A stretch of 64,000 nucleotides of DNA, taken from assembly GCA_947683625.1 (NCBI GenBank), contig CANTUR010000145.1, positions 1,381,501 to 1,445,500 of the forward strand, in the 5' to 3' direction. This stretch comes from Mallotus nudiflorus (taxonomy: Eukaryota; Streptophyta; Magnoliopsida; Malpighiales; Euphorbiaceae). How positions within the stretch are numbered: position 1 is the stretch's first letter; each line of letters opens with the position of its first letter. A program made the position numbers and the translations under genes. Shown piece after piece: positions 1 to 9,997 of the stretch. The notes below the pieces were generated by a model, which saw nothing but the letters and a program-made list of their open reading frames with translations, ran no database searches and was not told the origin of the DNA.

Positions 1-560
1 CAATTTTGTTTATAATAATTTAACAAAAAGGTTAGTTGAACTATCTTCATTTTGTAAAGTACATTGATTCATTTTAATTATTTGTCTCTTTGTTTATATG
101 AGAAGAGAAGTCACTATGCATAAATTTTTAGTTCTTTATTTATGACAAAATATATGATTTTTTTTCCAATTGAATGAGTCAATTAATTTTTTTAGAAATC
201 AAAATATTTTTGTATAATATTTTTATTTATATATTGATATAATGTGTGGGCAAATGTCTAATTTTTGAAAAATTCCAATGTGTTTTGATTATTTTAAAAA
301 AAATTATACCCCACACCAACTTTTACCAAATTATTTTCTAATATATAATTTTTTTCTAGATGTGTCTTTTCCGTATTTCAATAACACTTTTTTTTTTTCA
401 GTTTTACGTTCTTTCTTCTTTCTCTTCTAATTTTGTTTTTGGATTTGTATCTCATGGCAAAGGAAGGAAGCTAACCACACTATATTCTCATCGATGTTTC
501 TTTCTCTTTTCCTTCTTTTAATTTTTTTTTTTGGTATTAAGAGTGTTGATATATTTTTGT
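1..560. other. AT-rich intergenic DNA, no gene seen
   Basis: The stretch is A/T-rich with long T runs. No reading frame or RNA gene can be supported on either strand. Confidence 0.6.
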
Positions 561-980
561 CAATTCATTTTTTTTTAATTTGATGAGTGATTCTTAGATT
601 TGGATTTGTGTTTCTAGTGCTATGAGTATTTATAGATTTTTTTTTTACATTTTTGTTTTTAGATTTGAGTTTTTAGTGTTATGAATATTGGTAGATTTTT
701 GCCAATTTATGAGTTCTCGTTTATTTGGTGAGTGTGTATTGTGATTTTTTTTTGTTATTTTTGGTTGTCTCAATTCATTTTTTTTTAATTTGATGAGTGA
801 TTCTTGGATTTAAATTTGTGTTTTTGGTGCTATGGGTATTTATAGATTTTTTTTTTCACTTTTTTGTTTTTAGATTTGAATTTATAGTACTATGAGTATG
901 GGAAGATTTTTGCCAATTTATGGGTTCTCATTGATTTGGTAAGTGTGCATTGTGATTTTTTCTGTTGTTTTGGGTTGTTT
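561..980. repeat. Two-copy tandem duplication, period about 210 bp
   Basis: The same block starts at 561 and again at 771 with the word CAATTCATTTTTTTTTAA, followed by matching stretches (GATGAGTGATTCTT, TTTATAGATTTTTTTTT, GATTTTTGCCAATTTATG). The copies differ by scattered substitutions. The unit is noncoding and T-rich. Origin unknown. Confidence 0.75.
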
Positions 981-2150
981 TGATTATTTTGGTTGTTTCA
1001 GTTATTATGGTTATTTTTATTTGGTTGTTTTTTGGTTACTTTTATTGGTTGTTTTAGTTTATTTGTAGTTATTTTATTTAGTTGCTATAATTATTTTGAT
1101 TATTTGAAATAATTACTATGTTTTTAAAATAATTATTGTAAAAAATACAGTATTTTTAAAAAGAAAAAATAAATTGTATTTTTAAAATTTTTTCATTTTT
1201 TTTGAAAATTTCCTTTAAAATATCCAGGTGATATAATAGTCTTAAGATATAGGGCCTTCTCCAAATTGGATTAGGTCACTTATGAATCTTTATTATTGAA
1301 TATTTTATAGAATTTTTTTTAAAAATATATAAAAAAACATTTTCAAAATTATGGTTGATTAAAATTTTGTTTTAAAAATATGTAAAAAGGATTTTTTTTT
1401 TAAAAAACACAGTCATTCTTTTTCTTTTTCTTCTCCTTTTCTTTTCATTTTTTTCTTGATCTGTAAATTTTTTTTTTCTTCTTTTTTCATTTTTTAATCA
1501 TATTGTTTTAATTCTTTTTCTTTTTGTATGTCACGTCCCTAGATCTTTGTTGTTCTCTGTTCTCTTCTCTTGTTCTACTTTACTTTTACGTTTTTATATG
1601 TTATCTTGCTTCTTCTTCTTCTTCTTTTCCTTTATTTTTTTCTTTATCTGCAAATTTTTCGTTTTTACTTGACCGTTAACTAGGAACTATAAGGATCCTT
1701 ATTCATTTAATTGCTTGCCTTTTTCCTCTTTCTCCCATTCAAAAAAAAAAAAAAAAACATTTGTAGATAGTAAGTTGGAGATAGTTGCCAAAATAACCAA
1801 AAAATAAAAATTACTACAAAACAACTTTATAAAATTGAAAATGAACCAATCAAAACAAAAATAAGCAACCACCAAAACAACTATAAAAATAAAAAAAAAA
1901 ATCATAAAAGCAACAATGATCTAAAAACAACCTAAAAAATAATTAGGAACTAAAAACAATCTCATAAAAACTGAAAATAAATCAAGTAAAACAACTGAAA
2001 AAATAATCAGAAAAATAATAAACAAAATAATTAGAAAAATAATTACCAAAACAACAACTGCAAAATAATTTCATAAAATATAAAAATAAAGTAACAAAAA
2101 ACTAAAAACAACCATTGAAACAATCACAAAACAATCAAAACATACTGTAC
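960..2150. repeat. Inverted, low-complexity repeat region (GGTTGTTTT words / complement)
   Basis: From 960 to 1,135 the plus strand is built from words such as TTGGTTGTTTT and GGTTATTTT. From about 1,780 to 2,150 the complement appears (AAAACAACC, AAACAATCAAAAC), so the two parts form an imperfect inverted repeat. The middle is pyrimidine-rich (TTCTTCTTC, 1,611-1,628). It may be the remains of a foldback element, but low complexity makes this weak. No gene is supported. Confidence 0.35.
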
Positions 2151-2429
2151 AAAAGAAAAAAAAGAAGGAGAGAAATAATAAATAGAAAATAAAAATGAAA
2201 TAAAAAGAGATGAAAAAAGGAGTTTTATAGTCTTTCCAAAGAATCAAGTAAAATTTTTTTTACAAAACTATATGTGTACAAAAATGACGTATATTTGAAA
2301 AAGTTTTCCTTAAATAAAAAACCATACACGTAAAAACAAAACAAAAATGACGGTCTATTTGCGTAAATACCGTGTAGGTGTAATTTTCCTATTTCTATTT
2401 GGGAAAAAAAAATCAAATATATCCTAAGT

Positions 2430-3870
2430 TTTTATTTAATTTTTAATTATATTATATTTTTAAAATTTTATCAATTTAGCTATTCAACTTTACAAATTTT
2501 ATTAATTCTATGTTATTTTAATTTAACAATCTAAATGTATTTTAAAATTACTTTTAAAACCTTATAAAATAAATTTATTTATTAAAATCACTTGCTCTTA
2601 TTTTTTAATAAAAAATAAAATATAAAAGAATATTTTTAAATGTTTGTCTTACTACTTTCAACATAATTTTAAAAATTAATCTTGAAATATTTTTCTAAAA
2701 TTAAATTTTTAGATTATTTTCTATTTGAAATTTTTCATATTTTAATTTTTCTAAAACTCATTTCTTAACTTTCAATTATATTACTTAAAATTTTTTAATA
2801 AAATTTGAACTCAACATATAATATGTGAAATGAATAAAAAAAAGAGAATTAGAGATTTTAAGAATCTTAATCAATAATAATTTTTTTTTAAAAATATTTT
2901 CCAATGTTAATCTTATCACTTTTAAAATAATTTCAGAAAATTAGTTTTAAAATATTTTAATAAAATTTTAACTTTTCAACATTATTTTTAAGAACTCATT
3001 TCTCAGCTTTTTTTTTTAGCCAAAAAATATAAAAAATATATTTTAATGTTAATCTTACCACTTTTAAAATAATTTCAGAAAATTAATTTTAAAATATTTT
3101 GATAAAATTTAAATTTTTTATATTATATTATATTATTTAAAGCCTCTATATTTTATTTTTACTTCTCAACTTTCAACCATATTATTCAAACATAATATTG
3201 ATCAGGAATATAAAGAAGATTTGATCTCTTTGGAAAACAAAAACTTCTTAAAATTTTCATTATTTCTGATAGTGATAGTTAAAAAAAACTTCCTTTATAT
3301 GTTTACTTTTATTAATATTAGGGTATATAATAGTCGATTTATAAGTTGTGTTTTTTATATTGTGAGATTTAAAAAAAATGTATTTTTTCAATTTATTTTT
3401 TTATTATTAATTAATATTCTTAACATCTCTAATTCTCTCTTTATTTATTCATTTTACACATTATATTTTGTGTTCAATCTCTATTAAAAAATTTTTAAGT
3501 AATATAATTGAAAGATGAGAAATGAGTTTTAAAAGTTAAAAATATGAAGAATTTTTTAAATATAAAATAATATAAATATTTAATTTTATAAAAATATTTT
3601 AAATTATTTTGAAAGTATCACGAATAACATTTGAAAATATTTTTTTGCATTTTTTGTTAAAAATAAAAGACAAGAATTTTAATAAATAAATTTATTTTAT
3701 TTTTTAAAAATAATATATATATATATATATTTTTTTAATCAAAATTTTTAAAATATATTTATATCCTTAAATTAAATAGAATTGAATAGAATAGAGTCGA
3801 ATTGTAAATTGATATAATTTTAGAAGTAGGATATGATTGAAAATTAAATTGATAGATTTGATGATTTTTC
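2430..3870. mobile_element. Foldback/MITE-like element with about 400-bp terminal inverted repeats
   Basis: The left arm, about 2,430-2,875, reads almost unchanged as the reverse complement of 3,415-3,870. Matching landmarks are AGAGAATTAGAGATTTTAAG at the inner end of the left arm against CTTAACATCTCTAATTCTCT on the right, and AATAAATTTATTTATTAAAA on the left against TTTTAATAAATAAATTTATT on the right. The core holds two direct repeats about 142 bp apart, starting near 2,903 and 3,045 (AATGTTAATCTTA...CACTTTTAAAATAATTTCAG). No transposase is visible, so it would be non-autonomous. I could not fix the outer ends or a target-site duplication. Its right edge is about 150 bp from the next gene's start codon. 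Confidence 0.6.
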
Positions 3871-3948
3871 TTTTTATTTTAGCAGCATACATAGTGAGGC
3901 CGGACCGCTAGCCATTTCCAATCGAATCGAAGGGGGAATCAGAAAGAA

Positions 3949-3975
3949 ATGAATGGAGGGATGGAATTGAGTTGA
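3949..3975 (+). promoter_or_regulatory. Possible 8-codon upstream ORF in the 5' leader of the C3H42-like gene
   Basis: An ATG at 3,949 opens a frame that reads MNGGMELS and stops with TGA at 3,973-3,975, 46 bp before the main ATG at 4,022. If transcription starts upstream of 3,949 this could lower translation of the main frame. The transcription start is not visible, so the role is inferred. Confidence 0.4.
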
Positions 3976-4021
3976 AACTGAGAGGCGCAATCAAAGAATC
4001 AGCAGTAGTAGTAAAAAAAAT

Positions 4022-6771
4022 ATGAATCCATTGACGCTGGTGAAGAGAATTCAGAGCATAAACTCGAAAGAAGCAGACTTAGGTATTTCAGAGGATGCTT
4101 CATGGCACGCTAAATACAAAGACTCTGCTTATGTTTTTGTCGGCGGTATTCCTTTCGACCTCACCGAAGGCGATCTTCTCGCCGTCTTTGCTCAGTATTC
4201 TTCCTTTCTCTGCTTTCTTTTTTACCAAACACCACATCACTCTCAAATTAGCGTTTCTGTTTTTGTTTTGATTCTAATATAAAAATAAATAACATTTTTC
4301 AGATACGGGGAGATTGTTGATGTTAATCTGGTTAGAGACAAGGCTACTGGTAAATCTAAAGGTTTTGCTTTTATCGCTTATGAGGATCAAAGAAGTACAA
4401 TTCTTGCTGTGGGTACGTTTCTTTTTGTTTTATTATTATTTTTTTCCTTACAATGTCTCTTCCTGTCAAGATGTAACACTTGCCCAATTGGTTTCTTCCA
4501 CTTACGTTTACTTTGTTTCTTTCTTTAGACAATCTGAATGGTGCTCAGGTTGGTGGCCGGATTATAAGGGTTGATCATGTTAGTAAGTACAAGAAGAAAG
4601 AGGAGGAGGATGAAGAGACAGAGCGGCAAAAGAGAGAAGCCCGAGGAGTGTGTCGTGCTTTTCAGAGAGGTGAATGTACTCGTGGGGCTAGCTGCAAATT
4701 CTCTCATGATGAACAAGTAAGACTGACACATCATTTCTGATCTCATGCTCATGATCAAGAATAGGGAAGATTTAAAACAGTTTTCACATAAATTTAATTT
4801 TAGTTTCGATTCCAGGAATATTCTACTGACCTGCATTTGATGTTAGATATATTTATATGTATTAACATCTCTGCGGAGATTTAGATCTAAAGGTTATTTG
4901 AGCAACGCAATCAATACCCTATTGGCTTCAATATTAATTCTAAATTTTGGCAGATGAACACATCTTGGAAAGTCAGGAAATCAATGAGAAACATTTCTCT
5001 GATTATTTCATAGTTTCTTTTTTCGTTATGTTCACAATGGTTAATGTCAGCATTTATATATTTGCTCATACAATATTCTGCTTTATTTTCCAAATTATAT
5101 TACTCTTTTGAAGTTTCTCATTATGGTCTATATTTGCTTTGCTTGCCTGTTATGGAAAAAATGGTGAAACCAAAACTTGTGTTTGCATGTCTGTCAGTTA
5201 TGTTGAGTTAGAAAATTTTAAACCAATGTTGTTGGTTTGGTCTAGCAGGTCACCTACAATTTTACCATCCTTGACCATATGCATACCTGATATCTACTTA
5301 TAGCTGTATGTATCATACTCTACTACACTTAAGTTGTTAGGAATGTTTGGTCCCAACATTTTTTCCTTTTCTCCTAGAACAATATTGCAGATAATGTCTT
5401 TTATGTATTTTTCTTTCTTGTTTTTGTGGTGGATGAGAGGTGTTGGCAGAGATTTTGAGATCTGTTCTCTCATGCAAAATGTAGATCAAATAGCAGGAGA
5501 GGATTGCTTCATTTTTGTAGACAACTATTGTTGCATAAACTCAAGCTTATTTTTAATTGGATAATAATGAAACTTGCCCATCTTTGAAGGTTTTCTATTG
5601 TGTGCTTCATTAGTTCATTTTTCTCCTGTCAGCCCTTGGTTTTTGCGCTTTCCTAAACTATACATGGCTTGTGGATCATCAACCTGTATCAAATTGGTGA
5701 TTACTATTTCTTTGTTTAGTGGCTGTAAATCTAAGTTGGAAGCCAGGATTAAGGCCCATGCTTTGGAGCTGCTCATAGATAAATCATGTTGATGGATTCT
5801 TATGGATCCAGATGCTGATATTATATTTCAAATTGCCCTATGGTGAAAATTTGCATTAAAGAGCTAGGTTTGGTAACAATTGATTATGGTGAACGATGAT
5901 TATTTGGGATGTATGATGCTATTGTTTCCTTATATTATTTTGAATTTTTTTTTTCATATAGTTTTAGATTAACTTTTTCTTTCTACCTGTCATCATTTCA
6001 TGCCTGTACATTTTTCTTTCTTCAAGTTGGGGGGTTGCACATGTGCTGCAAGTGTTCAGGTTTTATGGACTTATTTGTCATTTCAATTTTTTTCTGTACC
6101 TATTTATAGCTATTTGTTTTTTCATCCAGAGAGCTGCAAACACAGGGTGGGGTCCTCAGGATAAAGGTCCAAGATGGGAACATGACAACTTTGAGGGTCC
6201 AAGAAAGACTGATAAAAGATCTGACAATGAAAGGCCCTCAGAGAGCCACCTTAAACAGAGCGATAAGAGGGAGGAGAGATTAAGAAAGCACGATGATGAT
6301 GAAATTGAACGTAAGTCAAGAGAAGGTTATTATACGAGACATGAGAAGAGATTGAGAAAGCATGAAAATGATGAGTTTGGGCTGAAGGCAAGGGAAGATA
6401 ATTATAGGAGAGCTGAAAAGAGTTTAGGAAGGGACAAAGATGCTGAGTTTGATGCCAAGTCAAAAGAAGAATATCATAGGCGTGATGAAAAGAGGTTGAG
6501 AAGGCATGAAGATCAATTTGAGCCAAAGTCTAGAGACAGTGATTACCGCCGAGACGAAAGAAGATTGGGAAGACATGATAATGATGGATTAGAGCCAAGG
6601 TCAAGAGATGATGATAGGAGGGAAGAAAAGAGATTAAAAAGGCATGAATCGGGGTCCTATAGAGAAGACAGTGATAAGAGAGGACAAGAAAAATCGTCTT
6701 CTCGTGGAAGGGATTCTTGGTCCAGTCGTCATGGAGATAGAGATGATCACTTGCGAAAATCTGAAAGATGA
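4022..6771 (+). CDS. RRM and CCCH zinc-finger protein, RBMX2/Ist3-like splicing factor (C3H42-like)
   Basis: Coding exons join 4022-4194, 4303-4412, 4529-4716 and 6130-6771, giving 370 residues. All introns are GT-AG; the last is 1.4 kb. Residues 1-35 resemble the conserved N-terminus of RBMX2/Ist3 (MNPLTLVKRIQSIN). The RRM spans about 36-114 with RNP2 VFVGGI and RNP1 SKGFAFIAY. A CCCH finger follows with C136, C144, C150 and H154 (C-x7-C-x5-C-x3-H). The C-terminal half is an Arg/Asp/Glu/Lys-rich tail with 24-residue tandem repeats. In yeast and human, Ist3/RBMX2 acts in the activated spliceosome; plant members such as Arabidopsis C3H42 (At3g47120) add the finger. A nuclear pre-mRNA splicing role is inferred from the family. 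The ATG at 4,022 is chosen because the conserved N-terminus starts there. Confidence 0.9.
6268..6681 (+). repeat. Coding minisatellite: 72-bp unit, about 6 copies, in the last exon of the C3H42-like gene
   Basis: The tail has consecutive units of 24, 24, 24, 23 and 23 residues plus a partial sixth. Each has the pattern (E/D)(E/K)(K/R)xLx(R/K)H, then acidic residues, then (K/R)(S/A)(R/K)(E/D), ending in (Y/D)xRR. The units are in frame (72 or 69 bp) and diverged, so the repeat is not fresh. It would form a highly charged, probably helical or disordered arm. Confidence 0.8.
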
Positions 6772-7733
6772 TTAGGACCATGCTTAGACTCGCATTATGC
6801 GACAGGGTCAATTGAAGAGATGTGATCAAATATTATTTTGGTTGGTTGAGGTCTATCTGTACTTTTGCTTACTATGTAAACTCTGACATGAAATATCTTC
6901 ACTGTTGCAGCATGATAGAGGATGTTGCTTGATGATATATTTGTTGTCTCAAATGGATGAATTTTTAGAGTATCAACATGATTTTGCGGAAAAAGGTAGA
7001 AAAGGTGGGGCTGGAGCCGGCACTTAGTGAGCCTGTAGTGGCAACGTAAAAAGACGAGGTGATCTTCATTTGACATTAAAGGTTTCTCCACCAGATTTAA
7101 AATGGACCTTTAATGAGGATATACTGCCAAAATACATTTTTATGAAATTTTGTGATAATTCTGCATTGGTTTCCAGAAAGTAGCACAGGAATCCGTTTGG
7201 AATCATTTTCATTAATAGATTTGTGCTCTGGTCTTATTTTCCTTTTACACAGTAGTCTGTCAACATGGAAAGTCCTGCTTGCAGTTATTATGAAAATCCA
7301 CTTCGTTCGTTATTTTCTTTTAGAAGCCAAATTTTCATAATAAATAAAATTTTGTACTGAATTGACGATCATGGTAAGTTTCTACATGAATTTTGCAATG
7401 ATCAATTGTCACAATTCATTCAATCAATGAATTTTTCTACAAGACATGCATCCTATATGTAGCAGACAGCAACTGTTGATCATGATAAGTTCTATATGAA
7501 TCATACGCTAGCCACTGATCACAATTCATCTTGTAATTATATATATATTTATATTCTGGATACGAAATATTTAATATTAAGTTAAAGCAAAGTTATGAAA
7601 ACCAAACAAGATCCCTATCTATACATTTCATTTTCAAACATCAAACCCATATAGAGATAGTGCATAGACACCTGATATATATATATTAAAGAACAAGTTG
7701 GTTAATCATAACTCGGGCAGGTAATTTTTATTC
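6772..7733. other. Convergent 3' flanks of two genes; 3' UTR and short imperfect repeats
   Basis: This lies between the stop codons of the C3H42-like gene (+) and the CBM20 gene (-). An AATAAATAAA stretch near 7,339 could serve polyadenylation on the plus strand. Two imperfect copies of a roughly 110-bp block start near 7,363 and 7,475 (GATCATGGTAAG / GATCATGATAAG, both running to CACAATTCAT). No coding frame is convincing here. Confidence 0.45.
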
Positions 7734-8872
7734 CTAAGCTAAATCAACTCCAAATGACCCCATGGTTCCAAGTTGGTCAGTGAGCACTTCACTGGACACA
7801 ATATGTGTTGGTGCGGCACCAGGTACAAGAACATTACCTTCTTCACAACTTAACAACAATGTTTCTTCATCCTCAAGCTCAACTGCAATTGGGTTCTTGC
7901 CAACTACTGGGCTAAGGTTACTTTTCTTGGCCGGTTCTTGTTGTTTGTCACTTGGAAACTTAGAACTTTCCCTGCTGGAGAACTCATTGACAACTTGCTC
8001 TTCTAAAATCTTTTGAGCTTCAAAATCTTCCCAGTCTTCTGAAATAATTATAGTGTTATTGCTTTGCCAACTTTTAAAAACTCTGTCTGGACCAGGCTGC
8101 CAAATTATTTCTCCACTACTTCGGTTCAGTATAATTTTGAATTGAATTGTTAAATCGATTGGAACATCCTAAAAAAAATAGAAAAACATTATCAAGTACA
8201 CACATTATATATAAACTTATGATAGATATACATAGTAAAAATTTCTTTATTACCAGTTCAACACTCCAAACATGCCCATCTGACCAATTCATTGGTATAG
8301 CATCTGCAGGATTCCATGAACCAAGCATTGGAGCATCACCCACCAGCAAAAGTTGATCCCCAAACATGCATTGTTTTAGCAATTGGAATTTTAAATGTAT
8401 TGTTCTTGATGTTCCTGAGGAGGAGCAAACAAGTCACTAGTTATTTTGGGAAAGTTATGAACTTGAACTAAAGAATCTGGAGAATTGAGTATAAGATATA
8501 ACTTACTTAAATTTGGACCTATAGCTGCCTCATTTTCCAAGCACACCTATAAAGCAAATAGAGCAAAAATTTTAAGATTAATCAACTGATCATATCTGAT
8601 ATGCTTACACAAATACTTTCAAAATTCAATTAATGTACATGAGAAAGCAAGAAAGTGAAGTGTACCTCTGCAGCATCAGACGCCAAGTGAGAGTTGGCAA
8701 TTGTTCTTGATGAAACCAGATGATGATGAGAAAGTAGTCTCTTGAAAGTTGGAGATCGTAAAGAACCAATGTCAAATCGACCTAGCGGAGCTAATGCCAA
8801 GGAAGGTGACAGAACTTTGTTACTGTTTCTTATGAAGATCTTGGTGGACAAAGTGCTTGTCAAAGCTTCCAT
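7734..8872 (-). CDS. Plastid-type starch-binding protein with a CBM20 domain (At5g01260-like)
   Basis: Coding exons on the minus strand are 8872-8666, 8546-8507, 8414-8254 and 8168-7734, all GT-AG, giving 280 residues. The first ~65 residues are Ser/Arg/Leu-rich and nearly lack acidic residues, as in a chloroplast transit peptide. A carbohydrate-binding CBM20 fold follows at about 87-185: the strand IHLKFQLLKQCMFGD, the loop LLLVGDAPMLGSWNP with its tryptophan, WSDGHVWSVEL, and the second binding-site region IIWQPGPDR. The C-terminal third is Ser/Glu-rich with no recognised domain. No catalytic domain is present, so it probably binds starch or another glucan rather than modifying it. The resemblance to Arabidopsis At5g01260 is from memory; the exact role is unknown. 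Confidence 0.85.
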
Positions 8873-8991
8873 TTTTCCCCAACAAACGGAAATGGAGATG
8901 GTAAGGCTTCTCTAGTTAGATTGGTTTGGTTGGTTGCTGGAAACACAATGCAAGAATCTTTAAGAATGAAGAATTTGAAGGGTTGTATTGG

Positions 8992-9037
8992 TATTTATAT
9001 ACACGTTGGCAAAGCATTTGGGTTTTTGACACGTGGA
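8992..9037 (-). promoter_or_regulatory. TATA box and G-box upstream of the CBM20 gene
   Basis: On the minus strand TATATAAATA (9001-8992) lies about 120 bp before the ATG. A palindromic G-box CACGTG (9030-9035, context GACACGTGGA) lies about 30 bp farther upstream. G-boxes of this type are bound by bZIP and bHLH factors in light or ABA responses; regulation here is inferred from position only. Confidence 0.5.
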
Positions 9038-9174
9038 ATAATCGGGATCAATTTGTTAGTTTGATTCTTTTAACTAACTCAGAGTTTTATGCATCTTTTA
9101 CTGGGTTTATTAGCTTGATTTTTAGCCTTGTTCGATTGGTGCTTGGTCAAGAACAAAGATTTGAGCATCTTTGA

Positions 9175-9997
9175 GAAATATTCTTGCTTATTATAGCTAG
9201 AAAAATATCTTAAAGTAAAAGTGTTCATAATCAGACCGGTCTTTCAGGTATATACATGTTCACTACCCAAGAACCCTTAAAATAACAATGTTCTTTTCTG
9301 TACAGCCAAATCACAAACCCCTGGAGAAATAGGCATTTCCTGATCTAGTAGACAGGTTTCATTGTTTTGGTTTCAGTGTGTGATCTCAATCTTGATTGTT
9401 GCATTCAAAACCTTTGAGCTCCCTCCTGACACATCTTTGTAAGAGCAAAAACATTCTGTGACGTCTCTTTCTAGGGCCATAACTTCACCAAAAACTCTGC
9501 AACAACTTTTGTAATAGGTTTCATTATATGTACCATGTAAAATATCATGAATGGTGATTATTTTATCAGCCAAAATTGTCTGAAATATTATGTAAAATTG
9601 CATATAGTTGCAGAAACGTGCAAGAGAAGATCAGAGAACTGCCTTACTTCAAAATGCTTTACATTTTCCAAGTTTTGCAGATACAATGATAGTGGCACAA
9701 ACGTATTTGCCAAAATTGGAATATAGCAACAACTGTAGGAGGCATCAGGACTGAGCACAAAACGATTCCATATATAATATAGAAAGTTTTGAAGTATACA
9801 GCCAAATAAGAGACTTATCTGGTCACGGAGCAATCCATATGCCTCATGCAAAATGTCCACTGACCAATAATGTAATCCTTAGATTGGAGCCACCATATTT
9901 TTCTTTAGCTTCAGCAAACAAACTTGCAAGGTGCCAAGGACTGACATCATTTTCTAGAGGTTTGAAAAGAAATGTTTGAAGCAAATTCTATCCTTGT
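9175..9997. other. Intergenic DNA and likely 3' UTR of the PPR gene
   Basis: Short minus-strand frames at 9,373-9,860 show no domain and no match to the PPR family. The stretch directly downstream of the PPR stop codon is less AT-rich than the distant intergenic DNA, which fits a 3' UTR. Nothing else is supported. Confidence 0.4.

Noticed and set aside
4717..6129. Possible snoRNA or extra exon in the 1.4-kb intron of the C3H42-like gene
   Set aside because: Short open frames exist, but no box C/D or H/ACA structure or conserved peptide could be supported, and the flanking exons join in phase without it.
6251..7091. Three minus-strand frames opposite and downstream of the C3H42-like last exon
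   Set aside because: Antisense shadows of the repeated coding exon and its 3' flank, with no conserved domain.
9373..9860. Two minus-strand frames downstream of the PPR gene
   Set aside because: No domain, no link to the PPR frame, and position fits 3' UTR or intergenic DNA.
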